64,000 nucleotides of DNA from DAHUXD01 sp963736455 (GTDB taxonomy: Bacteria; Acidobacteriota; Thermoanaerobaculia; UBA5066; Gp7-AA6), in contig CAVTON010000001.1 of the NCBI GenBank assembly GCA_963736455.1, positions 2,604,001 through 2,668,000 of the forward strand. Reading direction: 5' to 3'. The notes under the pieces are model-generated. The model was not told the DNA's origin. It did not search any database and worked only from the letters and a program-made list of their open reading frames with translations. Made by a program: the position numbers and the translations under genes. Position 1 is the stretch's first letter, and every line of letters begins with the position of its first letter. Shown one piece after another: positions 52,409-60,833 of the stretch.

Positions 52409-55183
52409 ATGACGAACCCGATCTCGATGGTCTTCAACCTCCATCGGGGGGACGGGAGGCGGGGCGCCCTTCTGTTCACCTATCTCTTCCTGATCATCAC
52501 CTGCTACCAGCTCGGTAAGACCGGCCGCGACGCGCTCTTTCTCTCCGTCTTCAAGGCGTCGAAGCTGCCCTACGCGGACATGGCGATCGCCCTTCTCGTG
52601 GGGGTCGTGATCGCCATCTACGTGACGATCGGCCGACGCGCCGTGCTGCGCAACCTGCTCATCGGCTGTCTGCTGCTCTTCGCGGTGCTGCAGCTCGGCT
52701 TCTGGTACCTCGCGAAGTTTCAGCCGCAGAAGACGTGGCAGTATCCCGCCTTCTACATCTGGGTCGGGATCCTCGGGGTTCTGGCGCCGACGCAGGTCTG
52801 GACGCTCGCCAACTATCTGCTCACGACACGCGAGGCCAAGCGCGTCTTCGGCCTGGTCGGCGCCGGGGGGATCACCGGATGGATCTTCTCGGGCCTTCTC
52901 GCCGAGTCCCTCGCCCGGACGAAAGGGCTCGGCACGGAGAGCCTGCTGCTGGCGATGGCGATCCTGCTCGTTCTTTGCGCGGGGCTCGTCGCGGTCCTCT
53001 GGAAGGAGCGCGGCCGGTCGCTGCCCGCGGGAGCGGTTCCCCACGCCGAGCCGCCGCAGAAGAGCCTGCGCGAGAGCTTCACGCTGATCTTCTCGTCGCC
53101 GTACCTCGTCGCCATCGCCTCGCTGATCACCCTCGCATCCCTCGCGACGACGTTCGCGGGCTGGCAGTTCAAGGCCATCGCCAAGGCGGCGTACTCCGAC
53201 AAGAACGCCCTGACCGCCTTCTTCGGCCGGTTCAACTTCTGGGCCGGTCTCGCGTGCCTGGTGCTCCAGCTCCTGCTGACCTCGCGATTCCTTCGCCGCT
53301 TCGGCCTCGGGCCGGCCCTTCTCGTCGTGCCGTTCATGGTCTTTTCGAGCGAGCTGGCCGTCCTCTCCCTCGGCACGCTCGGAGCGGCCATCCTCCTGAA
53401 GGGCGGCGACTCGGTCGTCCGCTACTCGCTCGACAAGTCGTCGGTCGAGCTGCTCTATCTCCCGATCGCCCCGGACTCGAAGCTCCAGGTGAAATCCACC
53501 ATCGACACCGTGATCTGGCGGCTCGGGGACGGGCTCGCCGGTTTCACGCTCGCGATCTTCACCGACCGCCTGCACTGGTCGGCACAGCGCGTGTCGATCG
53601 TGAACCTCGTGTTCGCCGGAGGCTGGATCGTCGCCGCGATCGCGGCGCGCCGGCGCTATGGGCAGACGCTCCTCGACAGCATCCGCTCGCGGCGCCTCGA
53701 TGCCGAGCGTCAGCTGGCGCCGGTGCTCGACCGCTCGACGGCCGACATTCTCGCCGGACAGCTCGATTCCCCCGACCCGAACCAGGTCCTCTATGCGCTG
53801 GAGGTCTTCGGCGTCTCGTCGAGCCGCAAGGCCGATCCGCGCCTGCGCGACCTGCTGCAGCACGCGGAGCCGGCGGTGCGGCGGCGCGCGGTCGAGCTGC
53901 TCGACGCCGCGGGCGATCTCTGGGCGCTTCCGCGCGTGGAAGAGATGCTGCGCGACCCCGACGGCGGCGTGCGTTCGGCGGCTCTGCTCTTTCTCGCCCA
54001 CCACGCTCCGCTCGACCCGCTGACGCGGATCCGGGAGCTCGACGGGTTCCAGGAGGTGTCGGTTCTCTCCGGGATCGTCGCGTTTCTCGCGCGGTCGGGC
54101 GACGGCGAGCGGCTGCCCGAGGCGCGGCTGCTGATGGACCGCCTGATCGCCGAGCGCGGTCCCGAGGGGAAGCGCTCGCGCCTCGAGGCCGCAGGGCTGC
54201 TCGCGGCTCTTCCCGACGCCTTCGACGGGCCTCTCGACGCGCTGCTCGCCGACGAGGATCCCGAGATCGCAGCCGCGGCGGCGCGCGCCGCGGGCAAGCT
54301 GCGCAAGCGGCGCGTCGTGCCGAAGCTGCTCGAGCTCCTCGGCGACGCCCGGGTCCGCTCCGAAGCCGCCGAGGCGCTCTCCTCCATGGGAGACCGCGTG
54401 GTCGGCGCGCTGCGCGATCACCTCATGGACTCGGACACGCCGCGGGACGAGCGCCTCGAGATCCCCGGCGTCCTGGCCGCCATCGGCAGCCAGGCGGCCG
54501 CCAACGTCCTGGTCGAGAACCTTCTCGAAAGCGATCCGGACGTGCGCTTCCGGACGATCTCGGCCTTGAACGACCTGCGCAAGGCGCGTCCGCAGATCGA
54601 GATCGACGCGGCCCGTCTTCGCGCGGCGCTCGGCTTCGAGATGATGCTGCATTGCCGCACGAGCCAGATTCTCTCGGTGGCGGACGGCGGCGCGGCCGCG
54701 CGCAGCTCCGCCGCCCCTCCCAACGAGGTCGTCCGGCGCCTCGAGGCGGCCCGCGGACAGGAGATCGAGCGCATCTTCCGCACGCTCAGCCTTCTCTATC
54801 CCGGCGTGGACTTCCGCAGCGCCCACTACGGTCTGCGCTCGAACGATCCGACGGCGCGCGACCACGCTCTCGAGTTTCTCGAGATCAACATCGACCGCGA
54901 CCTCCGGAAGTCGCTCGTGTCGCTCCTCGATCCGACCGTGTCGCTCGATGAGCGAATCGCCTCGATCCTGAAGCGCTTCGGGGGAAAGGCGCCGACGGCG
55001 GGGGAGCTCGCGGCCGCCCTCGTCGAGTGCGACGACCCGTGGCTGAAGGCCTGCGGGTTCTCCGCGGTCGGCGCGCTCGGATTGAGCGAGTTCCGCAGTC
55101 ACGTCGAGGCGTGCCTCGACGCGGAGGATGAGCTGCTTCGCGAGAGCGCCCGCGCGGCGAAGGCCGCGCTCCCGGCGGGTTAG
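52409..55183 (+). CDS. ATP/ADP translocase-like transporter fused to HEAT repeats
   Basis: 924 residues. The N-terminal half (about 20-420) has 10-12 hydrophobic segments with the NTT/MFS look: LLFTYLFLIITCYQLGKTGRDALFLS, IWVGILGVLAPTQVWTLANYLLTTREAKRVFG, and VVRYSLDKSSVELLYLPI. The cytoplasmic C-terminal half (about 440-924) is a series of HEAT repeats (DPRLRDLLQHAEPAVRRRAVELL, PRVEEMLRDPDGGVRSAALLFL, PKLLELLGDARVRSEAAEAL). Nucleotide transporters of this type exchange ATP for ADP in obligate intracellular bacteria, but related proteins occur in free-living lineages with other roles. The HEAT half probably binds a partner. It may be translated with the phosphatase gene upstream. Confidence 0.85.
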   Translation: MTNPISMVFNLHRGDGRRGALLFTYLFLIITCYQLGKTGRDALFLSVFKASKLPYADMAIALLVGVVIAIYVTIGRRAVLRNLLIGCLLLFAVLQLGFWYLAKFQPQKTWQYPAFYIWVGILGVLAPTQVWTLANYLLTTREAKRVFGLVGAGGITGWIFSGLLAESLARTKGLGTESLLLAMAILLVLCAGLVAVLWKERGRSLPAGAVPHAEPPQKSLRESFTLIFSSPYLVAIASLITLASLATTFAGWQFKAIAKAAYSDKNALTAFFGRFNFWAGLACLVLQLLLTSRFLRRFGLGPALLVVPFMVFSSELAVLSLGTLGAAILLKGGDSVVRYSLDKSSVELLYLPIAPDSKLQVKSTIDTVIWRLGDGLAGFTLAIFTDRLHWSAQRVSIVNLVFAGGWIVAAIAARRRYGQTLLDSIRSRRLDAERQLAPVLDRSTADILAGQLDSPDPNQVLYALEVFGVSSSRKADPRLRDLLQHAEPAVRRRAVELLDAAGDLWALPRVEEMLRDPDGGVRSAALLFLAHHAPLDPLTRIRELDGFQEVSVLSGIVAFLARSGDGERLPEARLLMDRLIAERGPEGKRSRLEAAGLLAALPDAFDGPLDALLADEDPEIAAAAARAAGKLRKRRVVPKLLELLGDARVRSEAAEALSSMGDRVVGALRDHLMDSDTPRDERLEIPGVLAAIGSQAAANVLVENLLESDPDVRFRTISALNDLRKARPQIEIDAARLRAALGFEMMLHCRTSQILSVADGGAAARSSAAPPNEVVRRLEAARGQEIERIFRTLSLLYPGVDFRSAHYGLRSNDPTARDHALEFLEINIDRDLRKSLVSLLDPTVSLDERIASILKRFGGKAPTAGELAAALVECDDPWLKACGFSAVGALGLSEFRSHVEACLDAEDELLRESARAAKAALPAG

Positions 55184-55188
55184 GCGCC

Positions 55189-56124
55189 CTACTGCGGTGC
55201 GGCCGCGGGCGCCGGAGCGGGGGCGGAGTGCGCGGGGACGAACACGAACCGGTAGAGAACCTTGTCCTCGCCGTTCTCGGCAACCAGCTTGTCGATGCGC
55301 TCGACGAGGAGCTTGCGCCGGTCGAGCAGGGCCCCGATCTCGAAGGAGCTCAGATAGGGTTTCAGCCGCTCGCGCACTTCCTTCTCGTCGAGAGCCTTGA
55401 GCTTCTCGTACACGCCCCGCTCGCACTGCTTGATCGAGTCGGCGTTCTGGAGCGTCGAGAGCTGGCGGAAGGCGCGGGTGTGGTCGATCATCCAGAGTCT
55501 CCAGTCGGGCGTGATCAGGATGTTGCCGCGGTTGCGGTCCGTGTTGTAGACGAGAGCGTCGAACACGTTCATCATCTGGACCTGCTTCTTCCACTCCTGG
55601 TCGTCCGGAGGCGCGATGTGCTCGTCGACCTGCTTCTTCTCGGTCATCGAGTGCTCGATGAAGATCTGGATGCTGCCGGTCCGGCTGTGGAGCTTGCGCA
55701 GGGTGGCGGGAGGAACGTTGTTCATTCCGAGCATCAGGCCCATCTCGTAGGCGGCGGGCTCGTAGATGTAACTGTCCTTGAAGCCGACCTCGTTGCGCCC
55801 TCCTCCGAACGTGGCCTGGGACTTGTCTTCGTTGACGTCGCGGAACACCGCATGCGCGCGCACGCCGTTCTTTTCGAGGACGACTTCGAGGGGGAAGTTG
55901 ATGCCGCCGGAGAGGTTCTTCTCCGAAATCGGCTCGGCGGTTCGCAGGAAGTCGAGCAGTTCGGCGTCGGTCTGGAACGGAAGGGGTTTTCCGTCCACGT
56001 CGAGGAAGGTCCGCCAGGCGGGACTCGGCGCCGGTTCGGCCGCGCGGGCGCACGGCGCCGCGAATCCGACGAGCATGGCGGCGGCCGCGATGACGGGAAT
56101 TCGGAGGCGTGGCCTTCCGGTCAT
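55189..56124 (-). CDS. exported protein with HipA/PI4-kinase-like motifs
   Basis: 311 residues from the ATG at 56124 (preceded by GAGGAGG). Signal peptide: RIPVIAAAAMLVGFAAPCARA. The region from about 95 to 270 carries motifs of the HipA/PI3-4-kinase fold: VFDALVYNTDRNRGNILI (catalytic Asp and metal-binding Asn in N-T-D-R-N-R-G-N) and WMIDHTRAFR (the second metal Asp). Most relatives act in the cytoplasm, so a kinase-like protein with a secretion signal is unusual; it could phosphorylate periplasmic targets or be an inactive homologue. A short Pro/Ala tail ends the protein. It stands convergent to the transporter gene. Confidence 0.7.
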   Translation of the reverse strand: MTGRPRLRIPVIAAAAMLVGFAAPCARAAEPAPSPAWRTFLDVDGKPLPFQTDAELLDFLRTAEPISEKNLSGGINFPLEVVLEKNGVRAHAVFRDVNEDKSQATFGGGRNEVGFKDSYIYEPAAYEMGLMLGMNNVPPATLRKLHSRTGSIQIFIEHSMTEKKQVDEHIAPPDDQEWKKQVQMMNVFDALVYNTDRNRGNILITPDWRLWMIDHTRAFRQLSTLQNADSIKQCERGVYEKLKALDEKEVRERLKPYLSSFEIGALLDRRKLLVERIDKLVAENGEDKVLYRFVFVPAHSAPAPAPAAAPQ

Positions 56125-56169
56125 GGTGAACCCTCCTCGCAAGCCGTCGTCCAGAACGCGGAAACGCTA

Positions 56170-56925
56170 TCACCGGACCAGGATGCTGCGCGACTGTCCC
56201 CGGCCCGCGCTCTTTCCTTCGTAGAGCGCCTGGTCCGCCGCCTCGAAGAGGTCCTTGCCCGACCCGGTGGTCGACGTCGCAACTCCGATCGTCGCCGAGA
56301 CGAGACGCTCGCGCCCATCCAGACGCACCGGCTCGGCCTGTATGCGCTCCAGGATCGTCTTCGCCAGCCGATTCGCCGCGTCCGGCCCGGCCCCCGGCAT
56401 CAGAAGCGTGAACTCGTCTCCTCCCCAGCGCGCCGCGACGTCGGAGACGCGCTTCGAGTGTTCGAGCACCTCCGCGACTCGGAGGAGGCAGGCGGTGCCG
56501 AAGGAATGGCCGAGTTCATCGTTCAGGGTCTTCAGCCGGTCGACGTCGACGAGGAGGAGCGATAGCGGCTCACCGAACCGCGACGCTCGCGCTCGCGCCC
56601 GCTCGTAGTGTTCCCGAAACGCCCGAGCGTTCAGGAGATTCGTGAGGGAGTCGTGCTCCGAGAGCCTCCGGTATCGGTCGCGCCCGCTCCGGAGCCGGTC
56701 GGCGCGGCGTCCCGTGACGAATCCGACGGCGCCGAAGACGAGACACGTCCCGATGAGCCCATACAAGTAGAAGAATGCGTTCTGGCGCAGCTCCTCCAGG
56801 GCGCTCACACCTCCGAGAAGGCGAAGGAGAAGCAGGCCTGCAGGCGCTCCGACTCCGAGAAACACCCCCGCGGCGGCGTAGCTCAGAGTGAGAGGCGGTC
56901 TCCGGGCTCGGGCTTTCCCTTCCAC
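56170..56925 (-). CDS. membrane-bound GGDEF diguanylate cyclase
   Basis: 251 residues. Two membrane helices (SYAAAGVFLGVGAPAGLLLLRLLGG and FFYLYGLIGTCLVFGAVGFVTG) are followed by the GGDEF domain from about 92: DSLTNLLNARAFREHYER, LLLVDVDRLKTLNDELGHSFG (metal Asp), RWGGDEFTLLMPG (active site), ADQALYEGKSAGRG. No RxxD inhibitory site was noted just upstream of GGDEF. It makes cyclic di-GMP at the inner membrane. It lies 45 bases before the exported kinase-like gene on the same strand. Confidence 0.92.
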   Translation of the reverse strand: MEGKARARRPPLTLSYAAAGVFLGVGAPAGLLLLRLLGGVSALEELRQNAFFYLYGLIGTCLVFGAVGFVTGRRADRLRSGRDRYRRLSEHDSLTNLLNARAFREHYERARARASRFGEPLSLLLVDVDRLKTLNDELGHSFGTACLLRVAEVLEHSKRVSDVAARWGGDEFTLLMPGAGPDAANRLAKTILERIQAEPVRLDGRERLVSATIGVATSTTGSGKDLFEAADQALYEGKSAGRGQSRSILVR

Positions 56926-56973
56926 TTCAATCCGTCCGCGCCTGCCGGTGGGCAGGACATTGAGTCCGCGCCG

Positions 56974-57348
56974 CTACGCGTCGTTTCCCGGAGTCCCGGC
57001 CCCGGAGGGGGAGCGGAATTCCACTATGGTTTTCGTTCCGTCTTCCGACAGGACGCCCAGCGCCTCCTCGATCCCCGCATCGGAGATCTCCACCCAGACC
57101 TGACGGGGTGAGGGGATCTCGTGCTCGACGTTGCGTTGTGCAGACCCTCCGAGGAAGAGAGCAATCGGGCCCGACCCGTCCGCCGAAGCGACGGCCCCTT
57201 CGAGCGGCAGGTCGCGGGCCTCGACCTGCGAGCCGAAGCTCGGATGAAGGACGCGTACCGTCACGAGCCACGCGTTGTGGCGGCGTCCCAACTCCTCGAA
57301 GAATCGAAACCACTCGGCGCGAGGCACCAACCGGTTCTTCATGAGCAT
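56974..57348 (-). CDS. DUF5335 protein
   Basis: 124 residues. It shows the DUF5335 blocks RAEWFRFFEELGRRHNAWLV, TVRVLHPSFGSQVEARDLPL, HEIPSPRQVWVEISDAGI and a closing TIVEFRSP. The family is small and of unknown function, often found beside stress genes. It is the last gene of the hydrolase - phosphoribosyltransferase - universal stress protein run on the minus strand, starting 24 bases after the stress protein gene. The start may be the first or third codon (both Met). Confidence 0.85.
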   Translation of the reverse strand: MLMKNRLVPRAEWFRFFEELGRRHNAWLVTVRVLHPSFGSQVEARDLPLEGAVASADGSGPIALFLGGSAQRNVEHEIPSPRQVWVEISDAGIEEALGVLSEDGTKTIVEFRSPSGAGTPGNDA

Positions 57349-57372
57349 CCTCCGTCGGCGAACCCCAGGATC

Positions 57373-57819
57373 CTATCGCCCTCGGACCGTCAGAACGGGA
57401 CATGCCGACGTCGCCACGACCCGAGAGGCCACGCTTCCCACGAAAAAGCGCGCCAGCCCCGTCCGTCCGTGGGTGCCGAGCACGATGAGATCGGCCCGGT
57501 GCCGCCGCGCAACCCGATTCAACGCGTCGTGAGGAGCCCCGACCAGCGTCAGGGCCTTCGCACGCACGCCGGCCTTGAGGGCCCGGTTCAGCATCGGCCG
57601 AAGACGCTTTTGCGCGTCGGCCTGCATCGCCGCCGCCATGTCGTCGTAGAAGCGCGGCAGCACGTATCCGTCGGGAGAGAGAGGAACCGGTGGAACCATG
57701 ACGTGGACGATCCAGAGGGTCGCCCCGTTCGCGACTGCCAGGTCGATCGCGCGCCGAAAGGCCGCTCGCGATGCCGTCGAGAAGTCGGTCCCCACGAGAA
57801 TGTTTCGGATGCGTTTCAT
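57373..57819 (-). CDS. universal stress protein (UspA family)
   Basis: 148 residues from the ATG at 57819 (MKRIRNILVGTDFSTASR), which overlaps the upstream stop (ATGA). The ATP-binding loop is LIVLGTHGRTGLARFFVGSVASRVV (the GxxGx9GS pattern) and the N-terminal Asp lies in VGTDFS. Such proteins bind ATP or dimerise under stress and starvation. It belongs to the minus-strand operon headed by the alpha/beta hydrolase. Confidence 0.92.
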   Translation of the reverse strand: MKRIRNILVGTDFSTASRAAFRRAIDLAVANGATLWIVHVMVPPVPLSPDGYVLPRFYDDMAAAMQADAQKRLRPMLNRALKAGVRAKALTLVGAPHDALNRVARRHRADLIVLGTHGRTGLARFFVGSVASRVVATSACPVLTVRGR

Positions 57820-58544
57820 CCCGTTCTCCTCTCCGACCAAGCGCTCGAAGCGAGTCCAGTTGCTCGATTCTTGCTCAACCGCAATTCCCTTTCACCGGCG
57901 ACGAGACCGGAGTGGGCCAGCTCGAGAAGCCCGACGACCTCCGTATCGGAGGTCTGGCCGAAATCCTCGTAGAAGCGACCGACCGCGATGAACGGGGCCG
58001 GCGTCACGAGGCATATCACCTCGTCGGCCAGACGCGACAGGTCGCGCACTGCCTCCACGGGGCCAACGGGAACCGCGACGACGATCCGCCGGGCTCCCCG
58101 CCGGCGGGCGGCCTCCACGGCCGCGCGCATCGAGGATCCGGTCGCGAGGCCGTCGTCGACCAGAATTGCCGTCATCCCGGCGAGCTCGACCGGCGGACGA
58201 TCGCCTCGATAGGCGCGCTCGCGCCGGCGCAACTCACGTTCCTCCCTTTCGACGATCCGCTCGACGACCGCGAACGGGATTTCGAACCTTCGCACCAGCG
58301 CCTCCTCGACCACGCGGACCCCGCCCGACGCGATCGCGCCCATCGCGTATTCCTCGTGGCCGGGCATTCCCAGCTTTCTCACGAGAAACACGTCGAGGGG
58401 CGACCGAAGCGCCGTCGCCACCTCGAAGGCGACGGGAACGCCTCCGCGCGGCAGCGCCAGGACGAGGACGTCCGGCCGGTCCGCAAAGCGCACGAGCGCC
58501 CTCGCGAGCGCCCGCCCGGCATCACGACGATCGCTGTAGAGCAT
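57816..58544 (-). CDS. phosphoribosyltransferase
   Basis: 242 residues. The PRPP-binding motif is AILVDDGLATGSSM (about 126-139), and the N-terminal part has VLALPRGGVPVAFEVATAL and DVFLVRKLGMPGHEEYAMGAI. It resembles the stand-alone PRTases found beside dienelactone-hydrolase-like proteins in stress operons; in Mycobacterium tuberculosis, to my recollection, such a pair is fused (Rv0571c, in the DosR regulon). It starts three bases after the hydrolase stop and overlaps the stress protein gene. Confidence 0.88.
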   Translation of the reverse strand: MLYSDRRDAGRALARALVRFADRPDVLVLALPRGGVPVAFEVATALRSPLDVFLVRKLGMPGHEEYAMGAIASGGVRVVEEALVRRFEIPFAVVERIVEREERELRRRERAYRGDRPPVELAGMTAILVDDGLATGSSMRAAVEAARRRGARRIVVAVPVGPVEAVRDLSRLADEVICLVTPAPFIAVGRFYEDFGQTSDTEVVGLLELAHSGLVAGERELRLSKNRATGLASSAWSERRTG

Positions 58545-58547
58545 CGT

Positions 58548-59282
58548 TCACTCCCCCCTGACCGAGGCGTCGAGCCCTTCGGTCGACGACGGGGCCCATT
58601 CGGAGTCTCCCACGTAGCGGCGGAACCAGGCGGCGGCGAGGCGCGCGACGTCTTCGAGCGCTCCCGGCTCGGGAAAGAGGTGCGAAGCCCGGGGCACGAT
58701 GCGCAACTCCTTCTCGCAACGCAGCCGCTCGAGGGCCGCGCGATTGAGCTCCAGAACCTCGGCGTCGGCGCCGCCGACGATCAGAAGCGTGGGAGCCGTC
58801 ACGCGAGGCAGAGCGTCGCCCGCCAGGTCGGGTCTGCCTCCGCGCGAGACGACCGCATGAATCTCCGTGCCCAGCGCGGCGGCAGCGAGCAGCGCGGCGG
58901 CGGCCCCCGTCGAGGCGCCGAAGTACCCCAGTGCCAGATGCCGGGCCGCGCCCTCGCCCCGGACCCACTCCGTGGCGGCGATCAGGCGTTCCGCGAGAAA
59001 GCCGATGTCGAATCGCAGATGGCCCCGGATCGAGTCGAGAGCCTCCTCCTCCGGTGTGAGCAGGTCCATCAGGAACGTGGCCAGGCCCGCCTCGCGCAGC
59101 TTCTCGGCGACGAAGCGGTTTCGAGGACTCCTGCGGCTGCTTCCGCTGCCGTGGGCAAACACCACCAGGCCCTCGGCCGGACCCGGCACCTCGAGATCTC
59201 CCCTCAACAGCGCCCGTGGAACAGATATGACCACCTCGGTCGCCAATCTCGGGACCCGAGCATTCACGTGACTCACAATCAC
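58548..59282 (-). CDS. alpha/beta hydrolase (dienelactone hydrolase-like)
   Basis: 244 residues from a GTG at 59282 with AAGGAG six bases before it; longer in-frame starts lack a ribosome site. The oxyanion region is LVVFAHGSGSSRRSPRN, the nucleophile elbow GYFGASTGAAAALL (Ser in GxSxG), the acid TLLIVGGADAEV and the His in RIVPRASHLFPEPG. The substrate is unknown. It is the first gene of a four-gene operon with the phosphoribosyltransferase, a universal stress protein and DUF5335. A TGATGC-type palindrome (59311-59326) lies 28 bases upstream. Confidence 0.85.
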   Translation of the reverse strand: MIVSHVNARVPRLATEVVISVPRALLRGDLEVPGPAEGLVVFAHGSGSSRRSPRNRFVAEKLREAGLATFLMDLLTPEEEALDSIRGHLRFDIGFLAERLIAATEWVRGEGAARHLALGYFGASTGAAAALLAAAALGTEIHAVVSRGGRPDLAGDALPRVTAPTLLIVGGADAEVLELNRAALERLRCEKELRIVPRASHLFPEPGALEDVARLAAAWFRRYVGDSEWAPSSTEGLDASVRGE

Positions 59283-59310
59283 ATGAGACTCCTTCGGACC
59301 GTATTTCGCG

Positions 59311-59326
59311 TGACGCATTTGCATCA
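59311..59326. promoter_or_regulatory. island operator box 1
   Basis: TGACGC-ATTT-GCATCA, one mismatch from the palindrome TGATGC-N4-GCATCA. Upstream of the hydrolase operon. Confidence 0.65.
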
Positions 59327-59368
59327 TCACGTCAGACGGCCAACCCCGTCGGGCTCGCGTCGCGGTTT

Positions 59369-59384
59369 GATGCAGATGCATCGC
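59369..59384. promoter_or_regulatory. island operator box 2
   Basis: TGATGC-AGAT-GCATCG, perfect inner palindrome. It lies 34 bases before the universal stress protein gene at 59419 and shares the divergent region with box 1. Confidence 0.7.
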
Positions 59385-59418
59385 GCGCCGAAGGAATATT
59401 GGAGCGATCATTTCTTCG

Positions 59419-59889
59419 ATGACGAAGGTTTTTGGGCATCTCCTCGCCGCGACCGACTTCTCGGAGGCCTCGCGGCGGGCCGTCGATGAGGCGTGTCGCA
59501 TTGCCGCCCTTTGCGAGGCCCGTCTCCAGGTGGTGCACGTCTATCAGGTCCCCGCGTTCACGTACGTCTCGGACGCGCCCCCCGAGGTTTGCGAGGACTA
59601 CGAGCGCGCGATCCGTTCCTACGCCGAAAAGCGGCTCGACCAGATCGTCGCGCAGGCCGGATCTCGAGGCATCGAGGCGAGCGCCATCCTGAGGAGGGGT
59701 TTTGCGGACGAGGAAATCCTGGCGGTCGCCAATGAGGAGAATCCCGACCTCATCGTCATGGGAACGCACGGACGGCGCGGCCCGTCCCGTCTGCTGCTGG
59801 GAAGCGTCGCCTCACAGGTCGTCAGCCGGTCCACTCGTCCCGTCATGACCGTAGCGTCGCAGACGGCGAAGGGCCATGCCGCAAACTAG
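59419..59889 (+). CDS. universal stress protein (UspA family)
   Basis: 156 residues. It starts MTKVFGHLLAATDFSEAS with the nucleotide-binding Asp in TDFS. ATP loop: LIVMGTHGRRGPSRLLLGSVASQVV. Compared with the neighbour at 57373 it is clearly a paralogue of the same single-domain type. Its stop lies inside the start of the guanylyltransferase gene (14-base overlap), so the two are coupled. An operator box sits just upstream. Confidence 0.92.
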   Translation: MTKVFGHLLAATDFSEASRRAVDEACRIAALCEARLQVVHVYQVPAFTYVSDAPPEVCEDYERAIRSYAEKRLDQIVAQAGSRGIEASAILRRGFADEEILAVANEENPDLIVMGTHGRRGPSRLLLGSVASQVVSRSTRPVMTVASQTAKGHAAN

Positions 59890-60817
59890 ACGGCGCGCGG
59901 TGGATCCTCGGGTCTGGGGGATCGTCCTTGCGGGCGGCCAGGGAAGTCGACTGGCGCCGCTCGTCTCCCGGATTCACCCGGACGGGCGCCCCAAGCAATT
60001 CGCGGTGATCGTCGGGTCTCGTTCTCTTCTGCGCGGGACGCTGGACCGCGTTGCGCTCGCCGTGCCCGAGGAGCGGACGGTCGTCGTGGCGACGAAATCC
60101 CACGCAGGTTTTCTCGCCGATGAATTCGCGCGAACCGACCGGCCGAAGATCCTCGTCCAACCCTTCGATCGCGGAACGGCTGCCGGAATCCTGCTGCCCG
60201 TCCACTGGATCAGCTGGCGCGACCCGCAGGCGATCGTCGCCATCTTCCCCTCGGATCACTTCGTCGGGGACGACGCCGCCTTCATGCGTCACATCGGGGA
60301 GCTCGCGGCGGCCGCCTCCCGGCATCCGGCGCGGATCCTGCTGGCCGGCGCCCGTCCGGACGCTCCCGAGAGCGGATATGGCTGGATCGAGCCGGAAGCC
60401 GACCTCGGCGGCGGGCTGCGCGCGGTCCGGAGGTTCTGGGAGAAACCCAATCCGGAGACGGCCCGAGCCTGCATGCAGCGCGGCTGCCTCTGGAACACGT
60501 TCGTCGTCGTGGCCACGGCCTCGGCAATTCTGAAGGCCAGCCGATGCGCCCTTCCGGAGCTTCACGCCGCGCTCGAGGGGATGCGTCCGTTCTACGGCAC
60601 GAGCCGAGAGGAGCGCGCGATCGAGCAAGCCTACTCCTCGGTGCAAGCCGCGAATTTCTCCGAGAGAGTGCTGGAGGCTTACCCCTCGCTTCTCGCGGTC
60701 TCGACCCTCCCGGACCTCTCCTGGAGCGACTGGGGCACTCCCGATCGCGTGCTCCGGACGCTGGGAAACCGAGGGATCGCGCCGAGCTGGCTGCAGCCTC
60801 TGGCGTCGAGCGCCTGA
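59876..60817 (+). CDS. mannose-1-phosphate guanylyltransferase-like nucleotidyltransferase
   Basis: 313 residues. The nucleotidyl-transfer signature is IVLAGGQGSRLAPL (about residues 17-30), followed by PDGRPKQFAVI, VQPFDRGTAAGIL, AIFPSDHFVGDD and YGWIEPEADLGGG, then FWEKPNPETARACMQRG, as in ManC/RfbM enzymes. It would make GDP-mannose from mannose-1-phosphate and GTP, or a related sugar nucleotide. There is no C-terminal isomerase domain. Co-translated with the upstream stress protein. Confidence 0.88.
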   Translation: MPQTRRRAVDPRVWGIVLAGGQGSRLAPLVSRIHPDGRPKQFAVIVGSRSLLRGTLDRVALAVPEERTVVVATKSHAGFLADEFARTDRPKILVQPFDRGTAAGILLPVHWISWRDPQAIVAIFPSDHFVGDDAAFMRHIGELAAAASRHPARILLAGARPDAPESGYGWIEPEADLGGGLRAVRRFWEKPNPETARACMQRGCLWNTFVVVATASAILKASRCALPELHAALEGMRPFYGTSREERAIEQAYSSVQAANFSERVLEAYPSLLAVSTLPDLSWSDWGTPDRVLRTLGNRGIAPSWLQPLASSA

Positions 60818-60833
60818 CGTCGCCCCGCGCCGA

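Noticed and set aside
56125..56150. A possible sigma-54 promoter before the exported kinase-like gene
   Set aside because: TGGACGACGGCTTGCG has the spacing but a poor -24 box, and the start of transcription would fall within the ribosome site.
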